DNA of 64,000 nt, taken from Gramella jeungdoensis (GTDB lineage: Bacteria > Bacteroidota > Bacteroidia > Flavobacteriales > Flavobacteriaceae). Numbering within the stretch: position 1 is the first letter of the stretch; every line of letters begins with the position of its first letter. Location: assembly GCF_023805255.1 (NCBI RefSeq), contig NZ_JAMSCK010000001.1, positions 744,001-808,000 of the forward strand. Direction: 5' to 3'. The position numbers were made by a program, and so were the translations under genes. Positions 17,241 to 26,239 of this stretch are shown in pieces. The notes under the pieces were generated by a model, which saw only the letters and a program-made list of their open reading frames with translations, was not told the origin of the DNA and ran no database searches.

Positions 17241-18152
17241 ATGAAAACAACAGTTTTGGGTTTTATCCTATTTCTTCTGACCTGTGCCTGTCTGGCACAG
17301 GAATATAAATCCATCTGGCCGGAGGGGAAAATGCCCAATTCCAGGGGTATGAAGCTGGAACTTCTTGAAAAAGGGGAGCGTATTACCCAGGTTGCTGAAC
17401 CAGGATTGTACAGATTTTTACCTGCCAAAGAAGAAAATAAAGGAGCTGCGGTTTTGATCCTACCTTCGGGTGGTTATCAGCATCTTACCTATAACTGGGG
17501 AGGCTTTCAGGTAGCCAAATGGTTTAATAGCCTCGGGGTTTCCGCATTTGTGCTAATATATCGTTTACCCACTTCTCCAGATCTTAAAATCAGGCATAAG
17601 GGACCAATACAGGACGCTCAGCGGGCAATGAAGGTAATAAGGTCCAGTGCGGTACAATATGGGATCGATCCCGGAAAAATTGGTGTTTTTGCAACTTCAG
17701 CCGGGGGACATCTCGCCACTACTTTAGGAACACATACTGAAGATTTTTCAGTAATAAAGAATGATACCCTAAATGACTATTCTTTTAAACCCGATTTTCA
17801 GGTCCTCGTTTCTCCTGTAATCAGCTTCGGAAAATATGCTCACGGGGGAAGCAGGGAAAATTTCCTTGGTACATCTCCTTCTGAGGAAATGATAGAGAAA
17901 TATTCTAATGAATTGCAGGTAAGCGGTGATACACCTCCCTCATTTCTTGTGCATGCGCAGAATGATAGGTCGGTAAGCCCAATAAATAGTATCTTGTTCT
18001 ATGAAGCCATGCTAGAATATGGTGTAGAGGGAAGTCTACATATTTTTCCTGTAGGTAGTCATGGGGTTGGAATAAACAATAGTTCAGAGTTGACAGATAT
18101 GTGGCCGGAATTATGCGAAAAATGGTTGAAAGAAATAGATGTATTAGATTAA
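17241..18152 (+). CDS. Secreted alpha/beta-hydrolase, probable carbohydrate acetylesterase
   Basis: This 303-residue protein has a signal peptide (about 1-19, LTCACLAQE). Its alpha/beta-hydrolase core shows the oxyanion region LPSGGYQHLTYNW, the nucleophile motif ATSAGG, an Asp in AQNDRSVSPIN and a His in PVGSHGVG, i.e. a complete catalytic triad. The variant of the HGGG motif (PSGGY) is typical of carbohydrate acetyl or acyl esterases found next to xylan and pectin genes. The substrate is inferred from context as acetylated pectin or side chains. Its stop codon shares the bases TTAA with the stop of the convergent Nudix regulator (18149-18152), leaving no space for a terminator between the two. 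Confidence 0.82.
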   Translation: MKTTVLGFILFLLTCACLAQEYKSIWPEGKMPNSRGMKLELLEKGERITQVAEPGLYRFLPAKEENKGAAVLILPSGGYQHLTYNWGGFQVAKWFNSLGVSAFVLIYRLPTSPDLKIRHKGPIQDAQRAMKVIRSSAVQYGIDPGKIGVFATSAGGHLATTLGTHTEDFSVIKNDTLNDYSFKPDFQVLVSPVISFGKYAHGGSRENFLGTSPSEEMIEKYSNELQVSGDTPPSFLVHAQNDRSVSPINSILFYEAMLEYGVEGSLHIFPVGSHGVGINNSSELTDMWPELCEKWLKEIDVLD

Positions 18153-18868
18153 AACTCAAAACTAAAGCCTTTTTCGGTTAATTTTTGATAAATTCTGTCA
18201 TCGAATTTATAGAGCTTGGCAGCACGATGAGAAACATCTTTTTCTTTCTCTTTTAAATCGACCAGGAGTTTCATTTTTAAAAATTTACGTCTGAAATTAG
18301 GTTTGTCCATTTTTAAACCTAGAATTTCTTCATATAACTGCATGAGCTGAAGCAGAGTAAATTTTTCCGGTAAAAGGTTAAATCCAATAGGAGCATGCTT
18401 AACCCTGTGGCGTAACTTTTTCAGGCTGAAATTAAGAATCTCATTGTGATCGTAGATCAACTCTGGAATCTCTTCCAATTTGAACCAGCTAGCTTCAGAG
18501 GCGGTAAATCCGGCTTTTATATCATATTTTTCCTTATTTATAAGAGCATAATAGCCGATGGTGATAATTCTTCCTTCAGGAAATCTGTTTGGATCACCAA
18601 ATGCTTTCAGTTGTTCAAGATAAATATCCCCTAAGCCAGTGAGTTCTTTCAATAATCTATTCGCGGCCAGGTCTATGCCTTCCTCCTTTTTTATCCATCC
18701 ACCGGGCAGGCCCCATTCACCTTTTTTTATTCCTAACGCATGTTTTATCAGCAGAACTTCCAGTTTGCCATCTTGGAACCCGAATATAACACAGTCTATT
18801 GTGACCGATTTGATAACAGATTTATCCTCTAATTCTCCTGTTTCCTGATTGATTAACCTTCTCTTCAT
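18149..18868 (-). CDS. Nudix-type transcriptional regulator, AraR/NrtR-like
   Basis: This 239-residue protein has an N-terminal Nudix fold (about 20-150) and a C-terminal winged-helix region (about 155-230, HRVKHAPIGFNLLPEKFTLL). The Nudix box is degenerate: GGWIKKEEGIDLAANRLLKE keeps the glycines but loses the RE..EE catalytic pattern, so it is probably a sensor, not a hydrolase. In Bacteroidota a protein of this kind (AraR) represses L-arabinose genes. Here it lies divergent from a symporter and the xyl/ara genes, which supports the same role. An imperfect inverted repeat at 19002-19029 overlaps the presumed promoter of the symporter and is a candidate operator. Whether it senses arabinose, xylose or both is open. 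Confidence 0.85.
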   Translation of the reverse strand: MKRRLINQETGELEDKSVIKSVTIDCVIFGFQDGKLEVLLIKHALGIKKGEWGLPGGWIKKEEGIDLAANRLLKELTGLGDIYLEQLKAFGDPNRFPEGRIITIGYYALINKEKYDIKAGFTASEASWFKLEEIPELIYDHNEILNFSLKKLRHRVKHAPIGFNLLPEKFTLLQLMQLYEEILGLKMDKPNFRRKFLKMKLLVDLKEKEKDVSHRAAKLYKFDDRIYQKLTEKGFSFEF

Positions 18869-18979
18869 GGATGCAAATATACTTTTCGAAATTCAAATGG
18901 CTTTTCTTCACAATAAACCTTAATACTTTTAAAATTCAGGTATTTCATTAAAAAATATCGAATTCTCAGATAGAAACAT

Positions 18980-19029
18980 TGAAAGTTGGACAAATTTTAG
19001 CTATACTTGTAGTCATATCTACTATAAGA
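18980..19029 (+). promoter_or_regulatory. Candidate promoter and overlapping operator of the pentose cluster
   Basis: TTG (18980-18982), a 20-base spacer and TATACTTG (19003-19010) fit the Bacteroidota -33/-7 consensus. An imperfect inverted repeat with half-sites CTTGTAG and CTACTATAAG (19002-19029) covers the -7 box and presumed start site, as expected for a repressor operator. The remainder of the 224-base intergenic space (18869-19092) is AT-rich with no other clear structure. Confidence 0.45.
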
Positions 19030-19092
19030 TTTGTCAAATATACCAAAACCGACCATTTCCTTTCAAATTTTAAAATTAAAAACCTTTAGCAT

Positions 19093-20712
19093 ATGCAAAC
19101 GCTCGATACTCTAGACTGGATTTTTATTGGTTTTTACTTTCTCATCCTTGCCGGAATCGCTATTTGGGTAATTAGAAAAAAGAAAGAGAATACTGAAGAT
19201 TATTTTCTCGCAGGGCGTAATGTAGGTTGGTTTGTGGTAGGTGCTTCGATCTTTGCGTCTAACATAGGCTCAGAACATGTAGTAGGACTCGCGGGGGCCG
19301 GGGCCGGGAATAAATTGCCCATGCTTATTTACGAGCTACATGCATGGGTGGTTCTTCTTTTAGGCTGGGTGTTCCTTCCATTTTATGCCAGAAGCGGGGT
19401 TTTTACCATGCCCGAATTTCTCGAAAAGCGTTTTGATGCCCGGTCCCGATGGGTACTGTCTGTTTTTTCCATCATAGCTTATGTGCTTACCAAAATATCT
19501 GTAACCATTTATGCCGGGGGGATCGTGGTATCTGCTTTGTTAGGCATAGATTTCTGGACAGGTGCCTTATCAACGGTTGTTTTAACCGGTTTATATACTG
19601 TTCTTGGAGGGATGAAAGCGGTGGTCTATACAGAAACCCTTCAGGCAATTGTACTTGTCCTTGGAGCGGCCACGCTTACTTTTGTGGGACTGGATGCTGT
19701 AGGTGGATGGGGAAGTATTCAGGAGACGGTAGGGCCGGAATACCTTGATATGTGGAGGTCAGCAAATGATCCTGAATTTCCCTGGCCTACCCTTTTGATC
19801 ACCAGTAGTATTGTTGGGATCTGGTATTGGTGTACCGATCAATATATTGTTCAAAGAACTCTTACTGCGAGAAATATAAAGGAAGGAAGAAGGGGAACCA
19901 TTTTTGGTGCGTTGCTCAAGTTATTACCAGTATTCCTTTTTCTTATTCCGGGGATCATAGCACTAACTTTGAAAATGAGAGGTGAGTTGCACTGGGATTC
20001 TCCAGATGAAGCTTTTCCAGTTCTTATGAGTAATCTTTTACCTTCTGGGATCAGAGGGCTTGTAGCTGCAGGATTACTAGCCGCTCTTATGAGCTCACTT
20101 GCATCGGTATTCAACTCCTGCTCTACCTTATTTACGGTTGACATTTATAAGAAGTTAAGACCTAATACCCCGGAGAAGAAGCTCGTTAGAACCGGACAGA
20201 TTGCAACAGTGGTAGTGGTGATTATCGGAATTGTGTGGATACCTATTATGGCTAATATTTCTGGGGTACTATATGAATATCTGCAGAGTGTTCAATCCTA
20301 CATTGCACCTCCTATCACTGCGGTATTTCTGTTGGGGATATCTTACCGTCGTATTAATGCCACAGCTGCTTTTGTAACCCTCGTAGTTGGTCTGATGGTG
20401 GGGACTATTAGAATATTTCTGGAAATAATAAAAGATTCTCTGAATCAGGACGGAATTTTATTCTATTTAGGGGATATGAATTTCCTTTCGTTTGGAGCAT
20501 GGTTCTTCCTTTTCTGTATAATCTTACTGATTATTGTTAGTTTGTTAACCAAAGAACCTTCAGAAGAAAAAACACTTAACCTCACCTTTTCTACCATTAC
20601 TGATGAAGAGAAGAAAAACAATAAAAGCAGTTATAACTGGAAAGATATACTCATTACCATTATTGTGCTGTTGATTGTCGCTGCCATTATGATATTCTTT
20701 AATGGTGATTAA
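19093..20712 (+). CDS. Sodium/solute symporter (SSS family), probable pentose importer 1
   Basis: This 539-residue inner-membrane protein begins MQTLDTLDWIFIGFYF and shows about 14 hydrophobic segments with the SSS motifs ENTEDYFLAGRNVGWFVVGA, FASNIGSEHVVGLAGAGA and GLLAALMSSLASVFNSCSTL. It is a sugar:sodium symporter of the SGLT branch. A paralogue of identical length (28962-30581) lies at the far end of the pentose block; by eye most residues are identical. It is the first gene after the divergent Nudix regulator, followed by xylB after a short gap, so xylose or arabinose is the likely cargo. Confidence 0.9.
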   Translation: MQTLDTLDWIFIGFYFLILAGIAIWVIRKKKENTEDYFLAGRNVGWFVVGASIFASNIGSEHVVGLAGAGAGNKLPMLIYELHAWVVLLLGWVFLPFYARSGVFTMPEFLEKRFDARSRWVLSVFSIIAYVLTKISVTIYAGGIVVSALLGIDFWTGALSTVVLTGLYTVLGGMKAVVYTETLQAIVLVLGAATLTFVGLDAVGGWGSIQETVGPEYLDMWRSANDPEFPWPTLLITSSIVGIWYWCTDQYIVQRTLTARNIKEGRRGTIFGALLKLLPVFLFLIPGIIALTLKMRGELHWDSPDEAFPVLMSNLLPSGIRGLVAAGLLAALMSSLASVFNSCSTLFTVDIYKKLRPNTPEKKLVRTGQIATVVVVIIGIVWIPIMANISGVLYEYLQSVQSYIAPPITAVFLLGISYRRINATAAFVTLVVGLMVGTIRIFLEIIKDSLNQDGILFYLGDMNFLSFGAWFFLFCIILLIIVSLLTKEPSEEKTLNLTFSTITDEEKKNNKSSYNWKDILITIIVLLIVAAIMIFFNGD

Positions 20713-20742
20713 ATTGAATTGGAACAGAATAAAATAGATTTT

Positions 20743-22236
20743 ATGTACTATCTGGGTATCGATTTAGGAAGTTCTTCGGTTAAACTCGCAGTTCTGAATG
20801 CGGAAACAGGGAAAACAGTAGCCTCCGTGGGGCTGCCTGAATCTGAAATGGAGATCATCGCCCCACAATTTGGCTGGGCAGAACAGGATCCTGAACTCTG
20901 GTGGCAATATGTGAAAGAAGGACTGAAGATCTTACAGAATAAACACCGGATAGAACTGAAAAAGATCAGGGCGATTGGAGTTGCTTACCAGATGCATGGT
21001 CTTGTGCTTACCGATGAGAACTTAAAGCCTTTACGAAGATCGATCATCTGGTGTGACAGTAGAGCTGCAGATATTGGAAACAATGCCTATAATGCTATTG
21101 GTGCTGAAAAATGTGAAGAGATAATCCTGGGGAGTCCGGGTAATTTTACGGCCTCAAAACTAAAGTGGGTAAAAACGAACGAACCGGAGATCTACGCTAA
21201 AGCAAGGCATATAATGCTCCCGGGGGATTTTATTGCATCAAAATTCTCAAAGGTGGCGCAGATCTCAACTTCCGGTCTTTCCGAAGCAGCTCTATGGAAT
21301 TTTAAAGATCAAAAACTCGCTGATGAGATATTGGACGGGATGGGATTGTCAAAGGAACTTATCCCAGAGATTGTTCCCAATTTTGGTGATCAGGCGAAAA
21401 TACATCCCGATGTTGCCCGTGAATTAGGTCTGCATCCAGAGCTGAAGATCACCTACAGGGCAGGAGATCAACCTAACAATGCTTTTTCGCTGAATGTGCT
21501 CCAGCCCGGAGAGATCGCCACTACTGCGGGAACTTCTGCGGTAGTTTATGCTGTAAGTAACCAGGATATTTATGATCCTCAAAGCAGGATCAATACATTT
21601 TTGCACGCGAACAATTCCGAAGAAAATAAAAGGAACGGTGTGATGCTTTGCATTAACGGATCGGGAATTTTATACCAGTGGCTGCGGAAAATGGTGTCGG
21701 TTGGAAATTCTGACCTGGTGAGTTATGAAGCGCTGAATACCCAGGCTGCCAGGGCAAAGCCGGGTAGTGAAAACCTTCGTTTTTATCCTTTCGGAAACGG
21801 GGTGGAAAGGATCTTCAAGAATAAAAAAGCAACTTCAGGGATAGAGAACCTGAATTTCAATATTCATAAACCGGAACATTTAATACGGTCCGCTTGTGAA
21901 GGGATTGTCTTTGCCATGAATTACGGTTTTGATATTATGAAATCGCTGGGAACCTCAGGAGACCTGGTGCGTGCAGGGAAAGCAAATCTTTTCTTAAGCC
22001 CCGTATTTCGCGAGATCTTTTGTAATACTACTCAAACCAGCCTGGAACTTTACAATACCTCAGGAGCCGAAGGTGCTGCACGGGGTGCCGCGATGGGCCA
22101 TGGTTTTTATAATAATCAAAAAGAAGCCTTCAGCGACCTGGAGTGCCTGGAAAAAATTGAACCTAGAAGAGAATGGAGCCTGGCCTATGAAGAAATATAT
22201 CAGGAATGGAAAGAACATATTAAAATAGAAGATTAG
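20743..22236 (+). CDS. xylB: Xylulokinase
   Basis: This FGGY-family kinase phosphorylates D-xylulose made by the neighbouring xylose isomerase. The start chosen is ATG 20743 ([14 protein letters not shown], 497 residues); a TTG at 20719 would add eight residues before the phosphate-loop motif that begins the fold. Visible motifs are GIDLGSSS (phosphate 1), [45 protein letters not shown] and [12 protein letters not shown]. Length and order fit XylB. It is separated from xylA by two bases, an operon pair. Confidence 0.93.
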   Translation: MYYLGIDLGSSSVKLAVLNAETGKTVASVGLPESEMEIIAPQFGWAEQDPELWWQYVKEGLKILQNKHRIELKKIRAIGVAYQMHGLVLTDENLKPLRRSIIWCDSRAADIGNNAYNAIGAEKCEEIILGSPGNFTASKLKWVKTNEPEIYAKARHIMLPGDFIASKFSKVAQISTSGLSEAALWNFKDQKLADEILDGMGLSKELIPEIVPNFGDQAKIHPDVARELGLHPELKITYRAGDQPNNAFSLNVLQPGEIATTAGTSAVVYAVSNQDIYDPQSRINTFLHANNSEENKRNGVMLCINGSGILYQWLRKMVSVGNSDLVSYEALNTQAARAKPGSENLRFYPFGNGVERIFKNKKATSGIENLNFNIHKPEHLIRSACEGIVFAMNYGFDIMKSLGTSGDLVRAGKANLFLSPVFREIFCNTTQTSLELYNTSGAEGAARGAAMGHGFYNNQKEAFSDLECLEKIEPRREWSLAYEEIYQEWKEHIKIED

Positions 22237-22238
22237 TT

Positions 22239-23558
22239 ATGAGTTCAGAAAACAGATTTTTTAAGAATATCGAAAAGATCCAATTTGAAGGAAGGGATAG
22301 TAAGAATCCCATGGCCTTTAAATGGTATGATGAAAACCGCATGATTGGTGGAAAGACACTGAAGGAACATTTAAGGTTTGCCACGGCTTACTGGCACACT
22401 TTTAATAATACAGGAGCAGATCCTTTCGGTCCGGGTACCGAAACTTTTGAATGGGATAAAAGTAATGATCCAATTCAGCGGGCAAAGGATAAGATGGATG
22501 CAGCCTTTGAATTCATGACTAAACTGGGCACTCCATATTATTGTTTTCATGATGTTGACGTAGTGGATGAAGCTTCAGATCTGGCCGAATTCGAGAAGCG
22601 AATTCAAACTATGACCGAATATGCAAAGCAAAAACAACAGGAAACTGGAATAAAATTGCTGTGGGGAACTTCGAACCTTTTCAGCAATAAAAGATATATG
22701 AACGGGGCATCCACAAACCCGAATTTTGAAGTTCTGGCTTACGCCGGAGGCCAGGCGAAAATCGCCCTGGACGCAACTATGGCTTTAGATGGAGAAAATT
22801 ATGTGTTCTGGGGAGGTCGTGAAGGTTATATGAGCCTTTTGAATACCGATATGAAGCGAGAGCAGGAGCATCTTGCAAAATTCCTTCATACCTGTAAGGA
22901 TTATGCCCGAAAAAATGGCTTTAAAGGAACCTTTTTCATCGAGCCTAAGCCTATGGAACCCATGAAGCATCAGTATGATTTTGATGCGGCGACTTCTTTG
23001 GCGTTCATAAATAAATATGGATTACAGGATGATTTCAAACTAAATATAGAGGTGAACCACGCCACCTTGGCCGGTCATAATTTTCAGCATGAATTACAGG
23101 TGGCTGCTGATGCCGGCATGCTTGGAAGCATTGATGCCAACCGCGGAGATTACCAGAATGGCTGGGATACCGATCAATTCCCTATCGACCTTTATGAAGT
23201 TACTGAAGCCATGCTGGTATTACTGGAATCTGGTGGCCTGAAAGGCGGAGGAATCAATTTTGATGCGAAAGTCAGAAGAAATTCAACCGATCTGGAAGAC
23301 AAGTTTATTGCTCATATCTCCGGGATGGACATATTTGCCCGCGGACTCATTTGTGCAAATGAGATTCTTGAGAACAGTGACTATAAAAATCTACGCGAAG
23401 AACGCTATTCTTCCTTTGATAGTGGAGAAGGTGCAAGGTTTGAAAAAGGAGAACTTTCGCTTGAGGATCTCAGTGATATAGCCAGAAAGAGCGGTGAGCC
23501 AAAACAGATAAGTGGCAAGCAGGAGCTTTTCGAGCAGATCATTGCCAATTCATTTTAA
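22239..23558 (+). CDS. xylA: Xylose isomerase
   Basis: This 439-residue cytoplasmic TIM-barrel enzyme converts D-xylose to D-xylulose. Family motifs include [27 protein letters not shown] (active-site His/Asp), [31 protein letters not shown] and [18 protein letters not shown] with metal ligands. Length and sequence fit the class II, longer type common in Bacteroidota. It is co-transcribed with xylB. The 284 bases after it hold no gene but contain a remnant of a transporter 3' end (23741-23811). Confidence 0.96.
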   Translation: MSSENRFFKNIEKIQFEGRDSKNPMAFKWYDENRMIGGKTLKEHLRFATAYWHTFNNTGADPFGPGTETFEWDKSNDPIQRAKDKMDAAFEFMTKLGTPYYCFHDVDVVDEASDLAEFEKRIQTMTEYAKQKQQETGIKLLWGTSNLFSNKRYMNGASTNPNFEVLAYAGGQAKIALDATMALDGENYVFWGGREGYMSLLNTDMKREQEHLAKFLHTCKDYARKNGFKGTFFIEPKPMEPMKHQYDFDAATSLAFINKYGLQDDFKLNIEVNHATLAGHNFQHELQVAADAGMLGSIDANRGDYQNGWDTDQFPIDLYEVTEAMLVLLESGGLKGGGINFDAKVRRNSTDLEDKFIAHISGMDIFARGLICANEILENSDYKNLREERYSSFDSGEGARFEKGELSLEDLSDIARKSGEPKQISGKQELFEQIIANSF

Positions 23559-23740
23559 TTAATTAAAAAAATGAACCAAAATGCTGGGAAGTACTACTAA
23601 GCCTGGTTGATTTTGTTAATGTTAAAATTTGAAAGACAAGCCTTCTGATTCCATTCTTTAAAAGTTACATAAAAAAAGGTATTTAAGGGAAATACGGCAA
23701 TGATTTATTAATTAAGACCCTTGTTTTTGTCATGCAGGAA

Positions 23741-23811
23741 TGATGATATTTTTAATGGAAAATAACTCAGGTATCTACAGGATGGAATCCAGCTAATAGA
23801 TATGGAAATTG
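23741..23811 (+). repeat. Remnant copy of symporter 3' end and linker, before araB
   Basis: These 71 bases match 30556-30627 (the last codons of symporter 2 and its downstream linker) with about ten substitutions and one single-base deletion. The piece homologous to the symporter's final codons (MIFFNGE then stop) is frameshifted by the deletion. The rest of the 23559-23842 gap shows no similarity to the symporter that I can see, and no other structure. The simplest reading is a duplication of symporter-plus-linker followed by deletion of almost the whole symporter copy before araB. Confidence 0.7.
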
Positions 23812-23812
23812 G
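23776..23812 (+). promoter_or_regulatory. Candidate TACAGGAT-type promoter before araB
   Basis: TACAGGATGG (23776-23785), 19 bases, then GAAATTGG (23805-23812), a weak -7 box. It follows the layout seen in front of five other transcription units. TCAGGTA before it (23767-23773) gives a partial inverted repeat with TACAGGA. This copy is homologous to that at 30592, so it is not independent evidence. Confidence 0.4.
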
Positions 23813-23842
23813 ACCTCAGTTTATTCTCTAAATAGATCAAGC

Positions 23843-25534
23843 ATGAAAAATTACGTAATTGGGTTGGATTACGGTTCAGATTCGGTTCGCGCCGTTCTGG
23901 TGAACACTGAATCCGGAAAGGAAGAAGCCTCAGCGGTGCACTGGTATAAGAGATGGAAGGAGCAATTATATTGCAAAGCTTCTCAAAACCAGTTCAGGCA
24001 GCATCCCCTGGACCATGTGGAAGGGCTTGAAAATACTATTAAAGAAGTAATTTCCCGGGCAAAAGTAAAGGCTGAGGAAGTAAAAGGGATCTGTATAGAC
24101 ACCACCGGATCTTCTCCGGTACCCGTGACCAGAGAAGGAAAACCCCTTGCCTTTGAAAAGGGTTTTGAGGAGAACCCAAATGCCATGATGGTGCTTTGGA
24201 AAGACCATACTTCCATCAAAGAAGCTAATGAGATCAATGAACTCGCCAGGAGCTGGGGAGGCCCCGATTATACCAAATATGAAGGAGGAATTTATTCTTC
24301 GGAATGGTTCTGGGCCAAGATACTACATGTCACCAGGGAAGATGAAGCCGTAAAGAATGCTGCTTATTCCTGGATGGAGCACTGCGACCTGATGACCTTT
24401 ATGCTAATAGATTCCGATCTTGAGAGCTTCAAACGCAGTCGTTGTGCAGCAGGACATAAAGCCATGTGGCACGAGGAATGGAATGGATTGCCATCGGAAG
24501 AATTCCTTGGGAAGCTGGATCCCTATCTGGCACAATTGAGAGATAAACTTTACCGGGATACCTACACTTCAGATGAGGTAGCGGGTAACCTGAATCAGGA
24601 ATGGGCTGAAAAACTAGGCCTTTCTACCAGTTGCGTGGTAGCGGTTGGAACCTTTGATGCGCATTCCGGAGCTGTTGGAGCACAGATAGACAAACACGCC
24701 CTGGTAAGGGTGATGGGGACTTCTACGTGTGACATTATCGTATCTGAAGACTCCGAAATCGGAAATAATACGGTTAAAGGTATCTGCGGACAGGTAGATG
24801 GCTCGGTGATCCCGGGCATGATAGGCCTTGAAGCGGGACAGTCAGCCTTTGGTGATGTACTGGCCTGGTTCAAAGATGTATTGAGCTGGCCGCTGGAGAA
24901 CCTTGTTTATAATTCTGACAGCCTTTCCGAAGATCAAAAAGAGAAACTTAAGGAAGAGATCGCTGATAATTTTATTCCGAAACTTTCTGCTCAGGCTGAA
25001 GAGCTGGAGCTTTCTGAAAGTATTCCGGTAGCACTGGACTGGATAAATGGGAGACGTACTCCCGATGCGAACCAGCAACTCAAAAGTGCCATTAGCAACC
25101 TGTCCCTTGGAACCAAAGCTCCACATATTTTCAATGCTTTGGTGAATTCCATCTGTTTTGGTTCAAAAATGATCGTGGAACGCTTTCAGGAAGAGGGAGT
25201 AAAGATAGATAGCGTCATAGGAATTGGCGGGGTTGCCCGTAAATCGGGTTACATCATGCAAACTCTGGCTAATGTACTGAATATGCCGATAAAGGTGGCT
25301 GAGTCTAATGAGGCACCGGCCCTTGGAGCAGCTATCTATGCTGCTGTTGCAGCGGGTATTTACCCAAATGTGATCGAAGCCAGTAAGAAACTTGGAAGCC
25401 CATTCGAGGCAGAGTACCATCCGCAACCTGAGAAGATAGAACAATACCGGAAATATCTGGAAGAATATAAAGAACTCGCTGCTTTTGTAGAAAACAATAT
25501 CAGCAATAAAATCAATAAGAATGAGCTCGTATAA
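23843..25534 (+). CDS. araB: Ribulokinase
   Basis: This FGGY-family kinase of 563 residues phosphorylates L-ribulose. It shows VIGLDYGSDSVRAVLV at the N-terminus, IDTTGSSPVPV, DHTSIKEANEIN, WMEHCDLM, GTFDAHSGAVGAQ and VRVMGTSTCDIIV, as in AraB of Bacteroidota and enteric bacteria. The length is normal. The last 14 bases overlap araD, so the two are translationally coupled. The gene follows a 284-base gap with a promoter candidate and probably starts its own transcript. Confidence 0.96.
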   Translation: MKNYVIGLDYGSDSVRAVLVNTESGKEEASAVHWYKRWKEQLYCKASQNQFRQHPLDHVEGLENTIKEVISRAKVKAEEVKGICIDTTGSSPVPVTREGKPLAFEKGFEENPNAMMVLWKDHTSIKEANEINELARSWGGPDYTKYEGGIYSSEWFWAKILHVTREDEAVKNAAYSWMEHCDLMTFMLIDSDLESFKRSRCAAGHKAMWHEEWNGLPSEEFLGKLDPYLAQLRDKLYRDTYTSDEVAGNLNQEWAEKLGLSTSCVVAVGTFDAHSGAVGAQIDKHALVRVMGTSTCDIIVSEDSEIGNNTVKGICGQVDGSVIPGMIGLEAGQSAFGDVLAWFKDVLSWPLENLVYNSDSLSEDQKEKLKEEIADNFIPKLSAQAEELELSESIPVALDWINGRRTPDANQQLKSAISNLSLGTKAPHIFNALVNSICFGSKMIVERFQEEGVKIDSVIGIGGVARKSGYIMQTLANVLNMPIKVAESNEAPALGAAIYAAVAAGIYPNVIEASKKLGSPFEAEYHPQPEKIEQYRKYLEEYKELAAFVENNISNKINKNELV

Positions 25535-26222
25535 AGAACTGAAACAGGAATGTTACGAGGCTAATATACAGTTGAATGATCTTGGCCTTGTGATCTATAC
25601 CTTTGGAAATGTAAGTGCGGTGGATCGCGACAAGGACGTCTTCGCTATTAAACCTAGCGGGGTGCCATACGAAGACCTTAAGCCGGAAGATATCGTGATC
25701 ATGGATTTTGAAAATAATGTTATCGAGGGGGAAATGAGGCCTTCTTCAGATACCAGGACACACGCATATCTTTATAAGAACTGGAAGAATATTGGTGGGA
25801 TCGCCCATACTCATGCCACCTATTCTGTAGCCTGGGCGCAGTCACAAAAGAACATCCCGATCTTTGGGACCACCCATGCCGATCACCTTACCGAGGATAT
25901 TCCCTGTGCGGCTCCCATGAGGGATGATCTTATAGAAGGTAATTATGAACATAATACGGGAATACAGATCCTGGACTGTTTTAAGGAAAGAGGGATATCT
26001 TACGAAGAAGTGCCGATGGTTCTTTTAGGGAACCATGGCCCCTTTACCTGGGGAAAGAATGCGGCTAAGGCGGTTTACAACAGTAAGGTGCTGGAAGCGG
26101 TGGCCGAAATGGCATATCTCACCCTCCAGATCAATCCCAAAGCACCCAGACTAAAAGACTCACTGATCAAAAAACATTATGAGCGTAAGCATGGCAAGGA
26201 TGCCTATTACGGTCAAGAATAA
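25521..26222 (+). CDS. araD: L-ribulose-5-phosphate 4-epimerase
   Basis: This 233-residue class II aldolase-fold enzyme converts L-ribulose 5-phosphate to D-xylulose 5-phosphate, where the arabinose and xylose routes meet. Zinc-binding histidines are visible in AHTHATYSVAWAQ (His-x-His) and further on in LLGNHGPFTWG; GNVSAVDRD and KPSGVPYEDL form the phosphate site. The length is standard. It overlaps araB by 14 bases and precedes araA by 17. Confidence 0.96.
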   Translation: MSSYKELKQECYEANIQLNDLGLVIYTFGNVSAVDRDKDVFAIKPSGVPYEDLKPEDIVIMDFENNVIEGEMRPSSDTRTHAYLYKNWKNIGGIAHTHATYSVAWAQSQKNIPIFGTTHADHLTEDIPCAAPMRDDLIEGNYEHNTGIQILDCFKERGISYEEVPMVLLGNHGPFTWGKNAAKAVYNSKVLEAVAEMAYLTLQINPKAPRLKDSLIKKHYERKHGKDAYYGQE

Positions 26223-26239
26223 TTTATAAAAGATAAAAA

